DNA of 64,000 bases from Bog-473 sp963788125. GTDB taxonomy: Bacteria > Actinomycetota > Acidimicrobiia > Acidimicrobiales > RAAP-2. The position numbers and the translations under genes were made by a program. Shown here one piece after another: positions 17,350 to 26,085 of this stretch (its first letter is position 1; each line of letters begins with the position of its first letter). The notes beneath the pieces are model-generated. The model searched no databases. It had not been told where the DNA came from and saw only the letters and a list, made by a program, of their open reading frames with translations. The stretch covers positions 1,922,001-1,986,000 of the forward strand of contig CAWBFN010000002.1 in NCBI GenBank assembly GCA_963788125.1. The letters are read 5' to 3'.

Positions 17350-17508
17350 TTAAACGCCGCACACCGGGTTAGTCCGCACCTGGCTCAGGGATTCCTCCAT
17401 GACCTGCGCCTGCACCGTCGCAGGTTCGGTGTGCCCGCACTCGGTGCATCGTACGACGTCGCTCAGGTAGTGGATTCGGGAATGTTCTACGTTCGACAAC
17501 GCCATCAT
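17350..17508 (-). CDS. small putative zinc-ribbon protein
   Basis: A 52-codon frame (ATG 17508) encodes MALSNVEHSRIHYLSDVV followed by RCTECGHTEPA, a Cys-x2-Cys knuckle like those of small zinc ribbons, and ends near a third Cys (NPVCGV). It fills the gap between the amidohydrolase (convergent) and the next SDR (divergent). The upstream sequence lacks a clear ribosome site and a second CxxC is missing, so it could be a remnant. The peptide reads like a real protein, unlike its surroundings. Confidence 0.42.
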   Translation of the reverse strand: MMALSNVEHSRIHYLSDVVRCTECGHTEPATVQAQVMEESLSQVRTNPVCGV

Positions 17509-17602
17509 TCATTAACAAGGTTGTCTATTACAGTACCCGAGTGACCGCACAAGTTGAGAGTGTGCCACGTGCGCCGTGGACCGCGAAGGGGGACCTACCG
17601 CA

Positions 17603-18373
17603 ATGAACCGTGCGCAGCTTCGGGACCGCTTCGACATGACCGGACGCGTCGTCCTCGTCACCGGCGGCACCCAGGGAATCGGTCGCGCCCTCGCTGAAGG
17701 GTACGTGTGTGCCAACGCCAAGGTGGCCGTCGTGAGCCGGAACCCGGACAACTGCAGGGAAGCTGAGCAGCACCTGCGTGAGCTCGGTGGCGAGGCGATC
17801 GGGTTCGTAGCCGACGTGGGACACACCGACGACATCGCCCGGATCATCGAGCGGACCGTCGAGGAGTTCGGCGGGCTCGATGTCCTGGTCAACAACGCCG
17901 GTACCAGCGGAAAGCAGCGCGTCGGCTCCTTTACGGTCGAGGAGTGGCAGCGCATCTTCGACATGAACGTGAAGGTCCCGGTCTTCTTGCTCCAAGAGGC
18001 GATCCCCCACCTGAAGAAGAGCGGACACGGTGCCGTGCTCAACATCCTCACGATCGCTGCCTTCTTGAACTCGCGAGAGTTTCCCATGTACGGGTCGAGC
18101 AAGGCAGCCCTTTTCGCGCACACCCGCGCCGCGGCGGCCGAGCTGGCGCAGTATGGCATCCGGGTCAACGGGCTCGTTCCGGGATCCTTCGAGACGGCGC
18201 TGCTCCGAAGCCAGGTCGACGACACCGCACTCGTGGGTCAAATGGCGTTGCTCAAGCGTGTGGCCCACCCCGATGAGGCGGTAGGGCCCGCGCTGTTGTT
18301 GACATCCGATGCCGGCAGCTTTGTCACCGGCCAGGTGCTGTTCGTCGACGGAGGACACGTCGTCGCACGCTGA
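17603..18373 (+). CDS. SDR with Thr at the catalytic Ser position
   Basis: The 256-residue protein has TGGTQGIGRALAEGY, LVNNAGTSG and YGSSKAALF, then FVTGQVLFVDGG at the end: a classical 3-oxoacyl-ACP-reductase-like SDR. Counting back 13 residues from Tyr, the usual Ser is a Thr (NILTIAA). Thr can serve in its place in some SDRs. An ATG (17603) with AAGGGGGA upstream is preferred; a GTG nine codons earlier is in frame. It is not overlapped by other genes. Confidence 0.88.
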   Translation: MNRAQLRDRFDMTGRVVLVTGGTQGIGRALAEGYVCANAKVAVVSRNPDNCREAEQHLRELGGEAIGFVADVGHTDDIARIIERTVEEFGGLDVLVNNAGTSGKQRVGSFTVEEWQRIFDMNVKVPVFLLQEAIPHLKKSGHGAVLNILTIAAFLNSREFPMYGSSKAALFAHTRAAAAELAQYGIRVNGLVPGSFETALLRSQVDDTALVGQMALLKRVAHPDEAVGPALLLTSDAGSFVTGQVLFVDGGHVVAR

Positions 18374-18417
18374 CATATTCGGGAACAGTGGCCGCCTGCG
18401 CATCGATGGCCAGCTGA

Positions 18418-18610
18418 TCATCTATCTGGGCGATCCTCGCGAACTGTTTGAGACGCGATGGGGTCGAACTCTATGTGGAGAGCTTCGACTCCCCGGAGAA
18501 TGTAGGTGGGGGTGTAGTCAAAGTGACGTGCGCCGGTCGGGCATCTGGGACATCTCGGCCCCCGCCGCGGTCCAAGGCCTTCGCAGTCTTCAATGTGGTC
18601 TTGCTCGATT
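18418..18610 (-). pseudogene. C-terminal remnant of a P450 gene
   Basis: Read on the minus strand, the segment ends in HFDYTPTYILRGVEALHIEF and then a stop at 18418. This closely parallels FQYTPSYIMQGVEALHLEF, the C-terminus of the intact P450 at 20504-21766. Upstream, in another frame, come a TT...ALDR stretch and VPDAR, matching TTNRILDRL and PPDARR of that P450. A frameshift therefore lies between the two blocks. The nucleotide sequence also aligns directly with the intact gene's 3' end. No heme-binding region or N-terminal part was found. Confidence 0.72.
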
Positions 18611-18672
18611 GTGACTGGTCGAGATCCAAGGTGAAGCCGGCAGCCTGCGGGCGAATCGAAATAGTGTCAGTA

Positions 18673-18706
18673 TCATGCAGCAGTCGGAATCATGCAGGAG
18701 CCGGAA
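18673..18706. repeat. 17-bp tandem duplication
   Basis: Two adjacent 17-bp copies (TCATGCAGCAGTCGGAA, then the same with two changes) lie 22 bp before the GTG of the following SDR. Each copy contains an ATG, which could confuse start choice. Confidence 0.85.
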
Positions 18707-18727
18707 TTTTCGATGCGGGAGGGAAAA

Positions 18728-19540
18728 GTGGGAAAGCTCGAGGGAAAGGTTGCGTTCATAACCGGGGCGGCACGAGGTCAGGGTCGGAGCCATGCCGTCC
18801 GCCTCGCCCAGGAGGGCGCGGATATCATCGCGGTCGACATCTGCGCCCAGATCGCCACGGTGTCCTATGAGATGGCGAGTCCCGAGGATCTGGCCCAGAC
18901 GGTCAAGGAAGTCGAGGCCGAAGGACGTCGTATCGTGGCCCGCCAGGCCGACGTCCGAGACGTGGATGCCCTGCGTCAGGCGTTCGACGACGGCGTGGCC
19001 GAGCTCGGACCGGTGGGGATCGTGCTGGCGAATGCCGGAATCGGCGTCGGGGGGCAGAATTCCGATAAGGTCTGGGCCGACGTCATTGGCGTCAACCTCA
19101 CCGGCGTGTGGAACACCGGCCGGATCGCCATCCCCTCGATGATCGAGGCAGGTGCGGGTGGGGCCATAGTGATCACGAGCTCGACCGCCGGTCTGTTGGG
19201 TGTCGGAACAAATGAGACCGGGCTCTTGGGCTACACCGCGGCAAAATCTGGTGTCGTCGGGTTGATGCGATCTTGGGCCAACTTCCTCGCTCCGCACAAC
19301 ATCAGGGTGACCTGTGTCGCGCCGACCGCGGTCCGGACGCCAATGGCGCAAAACCTGTCGATCGCCGATCTCTTCGAGGTGAACCCGGCATTGGCATCCG
19401 CCATGCAGAACGCCATGCCTGTGGACATGGTTGAGGCAATTGACATCTCCAACGCCGTCGCCTGGCTAGTCTCTGACGACGCCCGTTACGTCACCGGAAG
19501 CGTCATTCCCGTCGACGCAGGTCAACTCAACCGCCGATAG
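18728..19540 (+). CDS. mycofactocin-coupled SDR
   Basis: The 270-residue protein starts VGKLEGKVAFITGAARGQG and has, after VDIC, an insertion (MASPEDLAQTVKEVEAEGRR) before ARQADVRD. This order and insertion are the signature of the SDR family that keeps its nicotinamide bound and uses mycofactocin as electron acceptor (TIGR03971 type). Ser is in ITSSTAG and Tyr-Lys in YTAAK. The GTG at 18728 follows GGGAGGG closely; upstream ATGs lie in a duplicated stretch without ribosome sites. No mycofactocin biosynthesis gene is in the window. It would oxidise an alcohol. Confidence 0.9.
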   Translation: MGKLEGKVAFITGAARGQGRSHAVRLAQEGADIIAVDICAQIATVSYEMASPEDLAQTVKEVEAEGRRIVARQADVRDVDALRQAFDDGVAELGPVGIVLANAGIGVGGQNSDKVWADVIGVNLTGVWNTGRIAIPSMIEAGAGGAIVITSSTAGLLGVGTNETGLLGYTAAKSGVVGLMRSWANFLAPHNIRVTCVAPTAVRTPMAQNLSIADLFEVNPALASAMQNAMPVDMVEAIDISNAVAWLVSDDARYVTGSVIPVDAGQLNRR

Positions 19541-19648
19541 GGCGTCGCCGGGGGCCCTGCACGTTCAGGTTGACGTTCAGGGGCGTTGGACCGAGCAGCT
19601 GCTCGACGCGGATCCGGTTGCGTTGGGCGTGTCGGTCACTCATCCATT

Positions 19649-20269
19649 TCATTCGGTAGGAGTGTTGCCTGGACCCGCCGCTGAGAGTATGTCCGGTTCC
19701 AGCTGGAATCCGATTGAGTCGGCCATCCAGTCGAGGATCGTGTAGGTCCCGACCGTAAAGATCAGGTCGAGGAGCTGGCGTTCGTCGAAGTGCTCAGCCA
19801 GTGCATTCCATGTTGTGTCGCCGATCTCGCCGTCACCGAGAAGTTCGTCGACAGCGCGCAACATCGCCTGCTCCATCGGGTCGAGGAATGGCGCCTCGGG
19901 GCCGAACGCTATGCGGGCGATATCTTCGTCGGAGAGACCTGCATCGTCCTTGTGCACGAGATGTTGCCCCCACCCGTAGGACGAACGAAGCACCGCGGCG
20001 ACGCGCAACACCAGGATTTCGCGTTGGCGCAGCGTCAACGTCGTTCCGTAGAGAATGTGCCCGTTGAAGGTAAGAAATGCCTGTGCGAGGTCCGGGTGGT
20101 AGGCGAAGGTGCCCAACGTTCCGAGTGCTTTTGGCCGCCCGGGCCTCCCACCTGGCGGTGGCACGAAGTGGCGCGGACTTGGGGGCCGCATCGCCTCCAG
20201 AGCGACCTGCATCTGCGGCGACCATTGTTCGCGCGACAGCGGCTTGATCCGGGGTCCGCTCGGGCTCAT
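19649..20269 (-). CDS. carboxymuconolactone decarboxylase (AhpD-like) family protein
   Basis: The 206-residue protein has LTLRQREILVLRVAAV and, 14 residues on, GWGQHLVHKDDAGLSDEDI. This is the AhpD-like helical core with the distal His. The CxxC of peroxidase-type members is absent and the acidic residue before the Trp is Gly, so the active site differs from AhpD. Function unknown, often linked to aromatic or ring degradation. Its ATG overlaps the stop of a short upstream frame (ATGA), which lies between it and the P450 and looks like a decayed gene. Confidence 0.8.
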   Translation of the reverse strand: MSPSGPRIKPLSREQWSPQMQVALEAMRPPSPRHFVPPPGGRPGRPKALGTLGTFAYHPDLAQAFLTFNGHILYGTTLTLRQREILVLRVAAVLRSSYGWGQHLVHKDDAGLSDEDIARIAFGPEAPFLDPMEQAMLRAVDELLGDGEIGDTTWNALAEHFDERQLLDLIFTVGTYTILDWMADSIGFQLEPDILSAAGPGNTPTE

Positions 20270-20503
20270 CCGGCCACGCTCGCGAGTAGGTCGGTCGGCC
20301 GGCGTAGTGAGGCGAACTGCTCGTGACCGTCGAGCTCCACCAACTGCTCGATCGCTATCGACGGCACCGAGTGATTGTAGGCGGTCGTTGAAGTGACTCG
20401 CAAGGTCTGCGATGGGGCGAAGCTCGGTCTCGCATGATCGCGCCGTGACTGCAAGATCTCGGCGCCCTGTGGGACTCCGACCGCGATGACATGTAGGTAG
20501 GAC

Positions 20504-21766
20504 TCAGAGCGGAGCGAACTCCAAATGAAGCGCTTCGACACCCTGCATGATGTACGAAGGTGTGTACTGGAAGCGCCGGGCGTCGGGGGGTCCGTGATGG
20601 CTTTCCGAGATCCGGATGTCGTCCAGGCGGTCAAGGATCCGATTCGTGGTTATCCGCGACTCGGATCGAACGAGCGGTCCTCCTGGGCACGAGTGTCGGC
20701 CGCGCCCGAACGCCACATGCTGCCCAGCGTTAGGGCGGTCCGGATGGAACTCCGCCGGGCATTCGAAACGGCGTTCGTCCCGGTCGGCCGCGCCAAGGAG
20801 AAGGACAAGTGAGCTTCCGGCGGGAATGTCGACGCCGCCTACCTGGGTCGACACCCGTGCCAGGCGGAAGTTCACCTTCGTGGGGCTCTTGAAACGCAGT
20901 CCCTCCTCCACGAAGTCGGGGATGAGTGAGCGGTCCTGTCGCAAGCGCTGCTGCAGGTCCGGCTGCTCGGCAATGAGCTTGAGAAGGGCAATTTGGAACC
21001 GAGCCGACGTTCCTTGGCCCCCTGAGAACAGGATGGTACCGACGCGAACGACATCGATCACTTCTGGCAGCGACCCGTCGGGGAATCGTGCATGCGCCAT
21101 GGCTGTGAGAACGTCGTCGCGCGGCTCTCGCCGGCGGTCTTCGATGTAGGGCGTGAAGAACTCCTCCAAGAAACCCAAGATGTTGCCCTGCGGGATCTTT
21201 CCGAGTTTTCCGGCGGGGCCCTGCTCGACGACCCGTTGCCGTAGCACCCGGTGATCTTCCTCGGGAATCCCCAGCAGATCGGCAATCACGACCAGGGAGT
21301 AGGGCTGGGCAAAGTCGCCGGCGAACTCGCAAGTGCCGCTGTCAACGAATCGGTCGATGAGCGCGTCAGAGGCTCGCTGCATGAAAGCCTCGTTCTCCTC
21401 TAGCCGCTTCGGTGTCAGCAGACGCATCATCAGGGCGCGGTGCGCGGTGTGCTCGGGGGGATCGAAGGTTATGAAGTTCTCGCTGAAGGCGAACGTGTGA
21501 CGGTATTTCTCGATCAACACGCCGAAATCATCGGGATTGTCCGGCTCGTCTGGGAACTCGACGAAGGGACCAGCGAACGAGTTGCATGATGAGAAAGTCT
21601 CGGGATCGCGGCAGATCGTCGAGATCTCGTCGTGTCCCGTGACCATGAACGCTCCGTAGTGTGGCTCCTGCCACACGGGTCCCTTTGCCCGTATGGCCTC
21701 GTAGTACTCGTAGGCGTCAGCCATCAACGACGGGTCAGTGAAATAGTCGACGGACGCGAGATCCAC
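20504..21766 (-). CDS. cytochrome P450
   Basis: The 420-residue protein has the I-helix segment ILFSGGQGTSARF, ExxR in EEGLRFKSP, and the heme loop FGRGRHSCPGG with the ligand Cys at about 360. It is soluble (no membrane anchor), as bacterial P450s are. The I helix has GQGTS where many P450s have AGxDT, so oxygen activation residues are unusual. GTG at 21766 is supported by GGGAGG 7 bp upstream. Electron donor likely a small ferredoxin such as the one at 5235. A broken relative's tail lies 2 kb away. Confidence 0.93.
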   Translation of the reverse strand: MDLASVDYFTDPSLMADAYEYYEAIRAKGPVWQEPHYGAFMVTGHDEISTICRDPETFSSCNSFAGPFVEFPDEPDNPDDFGVLIEKYRHTFAFSENFITFDPPEHTAHRALMMRLLTPKRLEENEAFMQRASDALIDRFVDSGTCEFAGDFAQPYSLVVIADLLGIPEEDHRVLRQRVVEQGPAGKLGKIPQGNILGFLEEFFTPYIEDRRREPRDDVLTAMAHARFPDGSLPEVIDVVRVGTILFSGGQGTSARFQIALLKLIAEQPDLQQRLRQDRSLIPDFVEEGLRFKSPTKVNFRLARVSTQVGGVDIPAGSSLVLLLGAADRDERRFECPAEFHPDRPNAGQHVAFGRGRHSCPGGPLVRSESRITTNRILDRLDDIRISESHHGPPDARRFQYTPSYIMQGVEALHLEFAPL

Positions 21767-22064
21767 GTGGTCCTCCCGGCAGTTGCAATCTTGAAGATGC
21801 TTAAGCCATTTCGGATACGGCTGTCAAGACCTGGTAGCGACTGGCCCTGGCGATCCACTTTCGCGGCGAATCTCTTCGCATCGGACGTTGTCAACGCAGG
21901 CTCGAAAAAGGACCCCTGCCAGGAAGGATTCGAACAACGTCGCTACCGATTCAGAGGTCATTAACCCTTTTTGATCTGCTGGAACCCTCGTGTTAGGCAT
22001 ATATAGAGCACCTCGCAGGACCTGTCGGAGTCTCGTGACGGTATCAGGAGGAGGTTCGAAGTTA
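21767..22064. other. divergent spacer between P450 and SDR
   Basis: The 298-bp stretch separates divergent genes and must hold both promoters. A GCGAA-N4-TTCGC inverted repeat lies at 21866-21879. A 45-codon frame on the minus strand (start 21961, AAAAAGGG four bases upstream) has no recognisable features. The plus side ends in AGGAGG 11 bp before the SDR start. Confidence 0.5.
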
Positions 22065-22829
22065 GTGGGGAGACTCGACGGGAAAGTGGCCGTGATAACG
22101 GGCGCGGGCTCTGGCATGGGCAGAGCGACGGCTGCACTGTTTGCCGCAGAAGGGGCCAAGGTCGTCTGCGCGGACCGCAGTGGCGACGAGGACGAGACGG
22201 CGAAAGTCATCGGTGATTCGGCGGTTGCAGCGCACGTCGACGTCTCCGTCGAAGCCGACATCCGGGAGATGATCGCCACTGCTGAGGAGCAATTCGGCCA
22301 GCTCGACGTGCTGTTCAACAACGCCGGATTCGGGGGCCCGATCATGCCTCTGCACGAGCAGACGCTGGTGAGTTGGGAAACGGTCCTGGGCACCAACCTC
22401 AAAGGCGTCTTCTTGGGGATGAAGTACGGCATTCAGGCCATGCTCCGCAACGGAGGTGGTTCCGTTGTCAACACTGCATCGACTGCCGGATTGGTCGGTA
22501 TGAAGGGCCTTTCGATATATGGAGCAGCTAAGGCCGGAGTAATACAGCTGACGAAGGTCGCAGCGATGGACTACGCCGAGCTGGGCATCAGGGCCAACGC
22601 GATCTGTCCGGGGATGTTCTGGACTGGTCTGGTGAAAGGTGCACGGGACACTGGCACGGTCGGGGGACAACCGCCACCCGAGGCGTATCCACCACCCATC
22701 AGTGTCCCCATGAACCGCTGGGGGGTGGCGACCGAGATTGCGAATACCGCGCTGTTCCTGGCGAGTGACGAATCGTCGTTCATCACTGGCGTGGCGTTGC
22801 CGGTTGACGGAGGCTTCGTCTGCGCCTGA
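22065..22829 (+). CDS. SDR, classical type
   Basis: The 254-residue protein has ITGAGSGMGRATAALF, LFNNAGFGG, NTASTAGL and YGAAKAG, with the FITGVALPVDGG ending. Cofactor is probably NAD (acidic residue after the second strand, VCADRSG). AGGAGG lies about 11 bp before the GTG at 22065. It heads a plus-strand run with the small gene and the aldehyde dehydrogenase and would oxidise an alcohol to feed the latter (inference). Confidence 0.9.
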   Translation: MGRLDGKVAVITGAGSGMGRATAALFAAEGAKVVCADRSGDEDETAKVIGDSAVAAHVDVSVEADIREMIATAEEQFGQLDVLFNNAGFGGPIMPLHEQTLVSWETVLGTNLKGVFLGMKYGIQAMLRNGGGSVVNTASTAGLVGMKGLSIYGAAKAGVIQLTKVAAMDYAELGIRANAICPGMFWTGLVKGARDTGTVGGQPPPEAYPPPISVPMNRWGVATEIANTALFLASDESSFITGVALPVDGGFVCA

Positions 22830-22908
22830 AGCAACGACCGAATCTGGTCCTGGCTCACGCACCTTTCGCAGGGAGCAAATTGCGCGGTTTTTCGGGGGTC
22901 GGGGTGAC

Positions 22909-23133
22909 ATGTGGCTCGGTGAAACGCTCGGTCGTATCGGCGCTCGCTTCGGGGAGGTCCCTCACGAGGAGGTCGAGCGTTCCCTCGCACGAGGCTGGAT
23001 GCAACCTGGGCAGGCAAGTGTTTACTTCATGGCGACACAGCTGTCCATGTCCTTCCTTGCGCGGCTTTCGAGCCGAGTGTACGTTCCGACGCGGGCGTAC
23101 TGTCAGAGTCGACAGCCCGTGGAGGCAAAGTGA
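22909..23133 (+). CDS. small protein of unknown function, coupled to the aldehyde dehydrogenase
   Basis: A 74-residue frame starts MWLGETLGRIGARFGEVPHE and contains a hydrophobic central stretch (ASVYFMATQLSMSFLARL). Its TGA overlaps the GTG start of the aldehyde dehydrogenase (GTGA), which is typical of translational coupling. A G-rich sequence precedes the ATG. I do not recognise a family. It could also be the leftover front of a deleted gene. Confidence 0.38.
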   Translation: MWLGETLGRIGARFGEVPHEEVERSLARGWMQPGQASVYFMATQLSMSFLARLSSRVYVPTRAYCQSRQPVEAK

Positions 23134-24623
23134 CGGATTTGCGTGAGTATCGGAATCTCATCGGCGGAGAGCTTCGGGCCGCAGAGTCAGGCGCTCTTCT
23201 CGACTCGATAAATCCGACGACGGGTGAGGTATGGGCGCAGATTCCGGCGAGCAGTCGGGCCGATGCAAATGCCGCTGTCGCCGCTGCGTCGGCAGCGTTT
23301 CCGGCCTGGGCTGCGCTCGCGCCTACGGCCCGTGCGGCATATCTGGAAAGAGCGGCTGCGGTCTTCGTCGAGTACGGCGAAGAGTTGGCCCATCTCGAGA
23401 CGACGGACAACGGAAACCTCCTCGAGGTGAGCCGGGCCGTGAACGGAGTGGGTATGACCGTCCTCTGGAACCGGGCCGCCCACGAAACGCTTTCGGCGGT
23501 AACCGGCCAAACGGTCGCTCTCGACCAGAATACCCTGGGCCTCACGCGACGCGAGCCTTATGGCGTCGTGGCCGCGATCATCCCGTTCAACATGCCGATC
23601 GGCATGTTCTGCAACAAGGCGGCATCGGCGCTCGCAGGAGGCAACACGGTTGTAGCGAAGCCGCCCGAACAGGCGGCTGTCGGGATCCTTCGCCTGGGCG
23701 AGCTCCTGGCCGACATTTTCCCTCCCGGAGTGTTGAATATCGTTTCGGGGGAGGGTGAAGTTGGCGACGCGTTGGTGCGTCATGTTGATGTCGCGAAGGT
23801 GACCATGACTGGTTCGTCCCCTACCGCGAAGAGGATCCAGGCAGCGGCGGCGGAGACCCTCACGCCGAGTGTCTTCGAACTGGGCGGTAAGTCGCCGAAC
23901 ATCGTTTTCGCCGATGCCGACCTCGACGCGGCTGCGATCGGAGTGACGTTCGCATCGGTCTACAACTTCAATGCTGGCCAGGCATGTGTCGCGGGTTCAC
24001 GCATCTTGGTGGAGCGTCCGATCCTGGACGAGATGGTGAAGCGCATTCAGGCGATGTGCGAGTTCATCGTGATTGGAGACCCGTTCGAGTCGGCCACAAC
24101 TATGGGTCCGATCATTTCACAGGAGCAGCTGGACCGGATCGTCGGCTACATCGAGATCGGCAAGAAGGAGGCGGAACTCGTGTTCGGCGGACGGCACGGC
24201 GTTGACGTCGCTCCGAATTTCCCCGGAGGGTACTGGGTGGAGCCGACACTGTTCATGACTTCGGACAACGGCGCACAGATCAATCGCGACGAGATCTTCG
24301 GTCCGGTCGCCGCCGTCATCCCGTTTGATTCCGATGACGAAGCGATCGCTATCGCCAATGACTCACGCTTTGGGCTGGCTTCTGGAGTATGGACGCAGGA
24401 TCTGCATCGGGTCCATCGCATGATTCGGGACATCGAGTCCGGCAACGTCTGGGTCAACACGTACATGCAGACCCGATTCGAGCTCCCCTTCGGAGGGATC
24501 AAGGAAAGCGGCTACGGTCACGATTCCGTACTTGACTTCACCCGCGAAAAAGCTGCGGTCATCTCTCTGGGGGACCAGGGGCTGGGCGCCGCGATTGGCG
24601 GTGCGGTTCCCGCTACCGACTGA
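23130..24623 (+). CDS. NAD-dependent aldehyde dehydrogenase
   Basis: The 497-residue enzyme shows the substrate-tunnel block GVVAAIIPFNMP, FELGGKSPNIVF (Glu base) and NAGQACVAGSR (catalytic Cys), then FGGIKESGYGHD. The set is that of a full-length betaine- or vanillin-type aldehyde dehydrogenase. The GTG overlaps the previous frame by 4 bp. With SDRs before and after it, it probably takes an alcohol-derived aldehyde to the acid. Substrate unknown. Confidence 0.93.
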   Translation: MTDLREYRNLIGGELRAAESGALLDSINPTTGEVWAQIPASSRADANAAVAAASAAFPAWAALAPTARAAYLERAAAVFVEYGEELAHLETTDNGNLLEVSRAVNGVGMTVLWNRAAHETLSAVTGQTVALDQNTLGLTRREPYGVVAAIIPFNMPIGMFCNKAASALAGGNTVVAKPPEQAAVGILRLGELLADIFPPGVLNIVSGEGEVGDALVRHVDVAKVTMTGSSPTAKRIQAAAAETLTPSVFELGGKSPNIVFADADLDAAAIGVTFASVYNFNAGQACVAGSRILVERPILDEMVKRIQAMCEFIVIGDPFESATTMGPIISQEQLDRIVGYIEIGKKEAELVFGGRHGVDVAPNFPGGYWVEPTLFMTSDNGAQINRDEIFGPVAAVIPFDSDDEAIAIANDSRFGLASGVWTQDLHRVHRMIRDIESGNVWVNTYMQTRFELPFGGIKESGYGHDSVLDFTREKAAVISLGDQGLGAAIGGAVPATD

Positions 24624-24889
24624 TGGTGCGGCCCGTCGAATTCGGAACGCGCTCACCGAGTCCAGAGGAGCCGGTGCCCTCGATCCCGATAACCACCTCC
24701 AGAGACCCCTCAATTCGACGCCAGCCGGCCAACCGACGGTACCGCGACATGTCCTCCTACGCTGCCAGCGACTATCTGCGGTGTCTCCGCACTTAGCCGA
24801 CAGGGCACGTTGGAAATCCCGAATGGAGCTGGTTGGGAAATTGGCTTGCCGTGGCCTCGGCCAGGTCGATCGAGCGAAGGAGATGCCGG

Positions 24890-25699
24890 ATGACGAACGT
24901 GGTGATCGGGGCGGCCTCGGGAATGGGTGCCGCGGTGGCCCGGCAGTTAGCGGGCCGAGGGCCGCTCCTCATCGCCGACCAGAATATTGACGGAGCCGAA
25001 AAGCTTGCCGCCGACCTCGGGCCCGGGGTTCGAGCCGCGGAGTGCGATATCACGGACCAGGGTCAGATTGACGCACTCTTTGCCGGTATCGAGGAGTTGG
25101 ACGCGCTGGTCCACACCGCCGGCGTGTCAGGGACGATGGCGACCGGGCGTCGCGTCCTCGAAATCAATCTCGTTGGCACGGCCCGTGTGCTCAGCGCAGC
25201 CGAACCACTCCTTCGACCTGGTTCAGTGGGGGTGTGCTTCGCGTCCCAATCGGGGTACATGGTGCCCGAGTTACCGCCACTTTTCGCTCTGCTGGAGGAG
25301 CCTCTGGCCGAAGGTTTCTTCGACGAGCTGGGCAAGCATTTCGATGTCGACAACTCCGCCCTTGCCTATCAGGTGTCGAAACGAGGGGTGCACCGGTTGG
25401 TCCGCAAGACCGCTGCAGCGTGGGGTCGGCGAGGGGCCCGCATCCTTTCCCTGTCGCCGGGGATCAACGACACGCCGATGAATCGCGCCGATGAGGCTGA
25501 GCACCCGATCATGCAGGACATCATCAAGAACAGCCCGCTCGGTCGGCGTGGCAGTCCCGAAGAGGTGGCTCACGTTGTTTCGTTCTTGGTCTCCGATGCC
25601 GCCTCGTACATGACGGGTAGCGACGTGCTGGTCGACGGGGGGATGGTGACCGTACTCCCGAGCGCATGGGTGGGCGGCCTCGGAACGACCTCTTCGTAG
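24890..25699 (+). CDS. SDR, 3-alpha-hydroxysteroid dehydrogenase-like
   Basis: The 269-residue protein has a short front end (MTNVVIGAASGMGAAVARQL), LVHTAGVSG, FASQSGYM with Ser and YQVSKRG after a longer-than-usual loop (LFALLEEPLAEGFF). That layout recalls the small 3-alpha-HSD/carbonyl reductase group. An AAGGAGA site 8 bp before ATG 24890 is strong; a longer in-frame start is not. It follows the aldehyde dehydrogenase at 266 bp. Confidence 0.88.
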   Translation: MTNVVIGAASGMGAAVARQLAGRGPLLIADQNIDGAEKLAADLGPGVRAAECDITDQGQIDALFAGIEELDALVHTAGVSGTMATGRRVLEINLVGTARVLSAAEPLLRPGSVGVCFASQSGYMVPELPPLFALLEEPLAEGFFDELGKHFDVDNSALAYQVSKRGVHRLVRKTAAAWGRRGARILSLSPGINDTPMNRADEAEHPIMQDIIKNSPLGRRGSPEEVAHVVSFLVSDAASYMTGSDVLVDGGMVTVLPSAWVGGLGTTSS

Positions 25700-25732
25700 C
25701 CCGTCGGCGCGCCGGGTGTTCTAGTCAGGGCG

Positions 25733-25861
25733 CTAGGCGGCTCTGGCCTGATCGTCTGCCGAAAAGAGGTCCTGAACAACGTGGCCCGAACCATCGATGA
25801 CCGTTCCGCCACGAATGACGATGTCGTAGTCCGCTGTCGAGGTTCTCCGAGCAGTCGCCAT
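25733..25861 (-). pseudogene. N-terminal fragment of a D-aminoacylase-type amidohydrolase
   Basis: A 42-codon minus-strand frame reads MATARRTSTADYDIVIRGGT, then VIDGSG. DYDIVIRGGTVIDGSG is the characteristic first strand of amidohydrolase-3 enzymes and parallels MAYDVVIKGGRIVDGTG of the intact gene 340 bp away. After this the frame continues with unrelated residues (HVVQDLFSADDQ) and stops. The metal-binding barrel is missing, so this is a stump of a deleted gene, oriented opposite to the intact copy. Confidence 0.72.
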
Positions 25862-26085
25862 GTTCGAGGCTCCAGTCGTTCATCGGATGCTGCACGGTTC
25901 ACTTGCACAGATAGGGTAGGCCCGACGACGAAGGTCGTGCTCGAAGGATCACCGACGGGATGGGCAACCCCGCACGAGCGTCTACAAGAACCACGTGTCT
26001 ACAATGGGTTCGCCGGCCACTGTTGCCGCCTCGGTCTGGGCCGGCGTCATAGCCGATCGGCGGGATATGTGAGCAGGAGCGCCCC

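Noticed and set aside
20270..20503. Short frame ending in ATGA overlap with the carboxymuconolactone decarboxylase-like gene
   Set aside because: No start codon with a ribosome site and no recognisable product; it may be a decayed gene, but evidence is too thin for a feature.
21926..21950. GTTCGAATCC on the minus strand, like a tRNA T-loop
   Set aside because: No pairing stem, anticodon arm or acceptor stem can be formed around it; it is a chance match or at most an old tRNA scrap.
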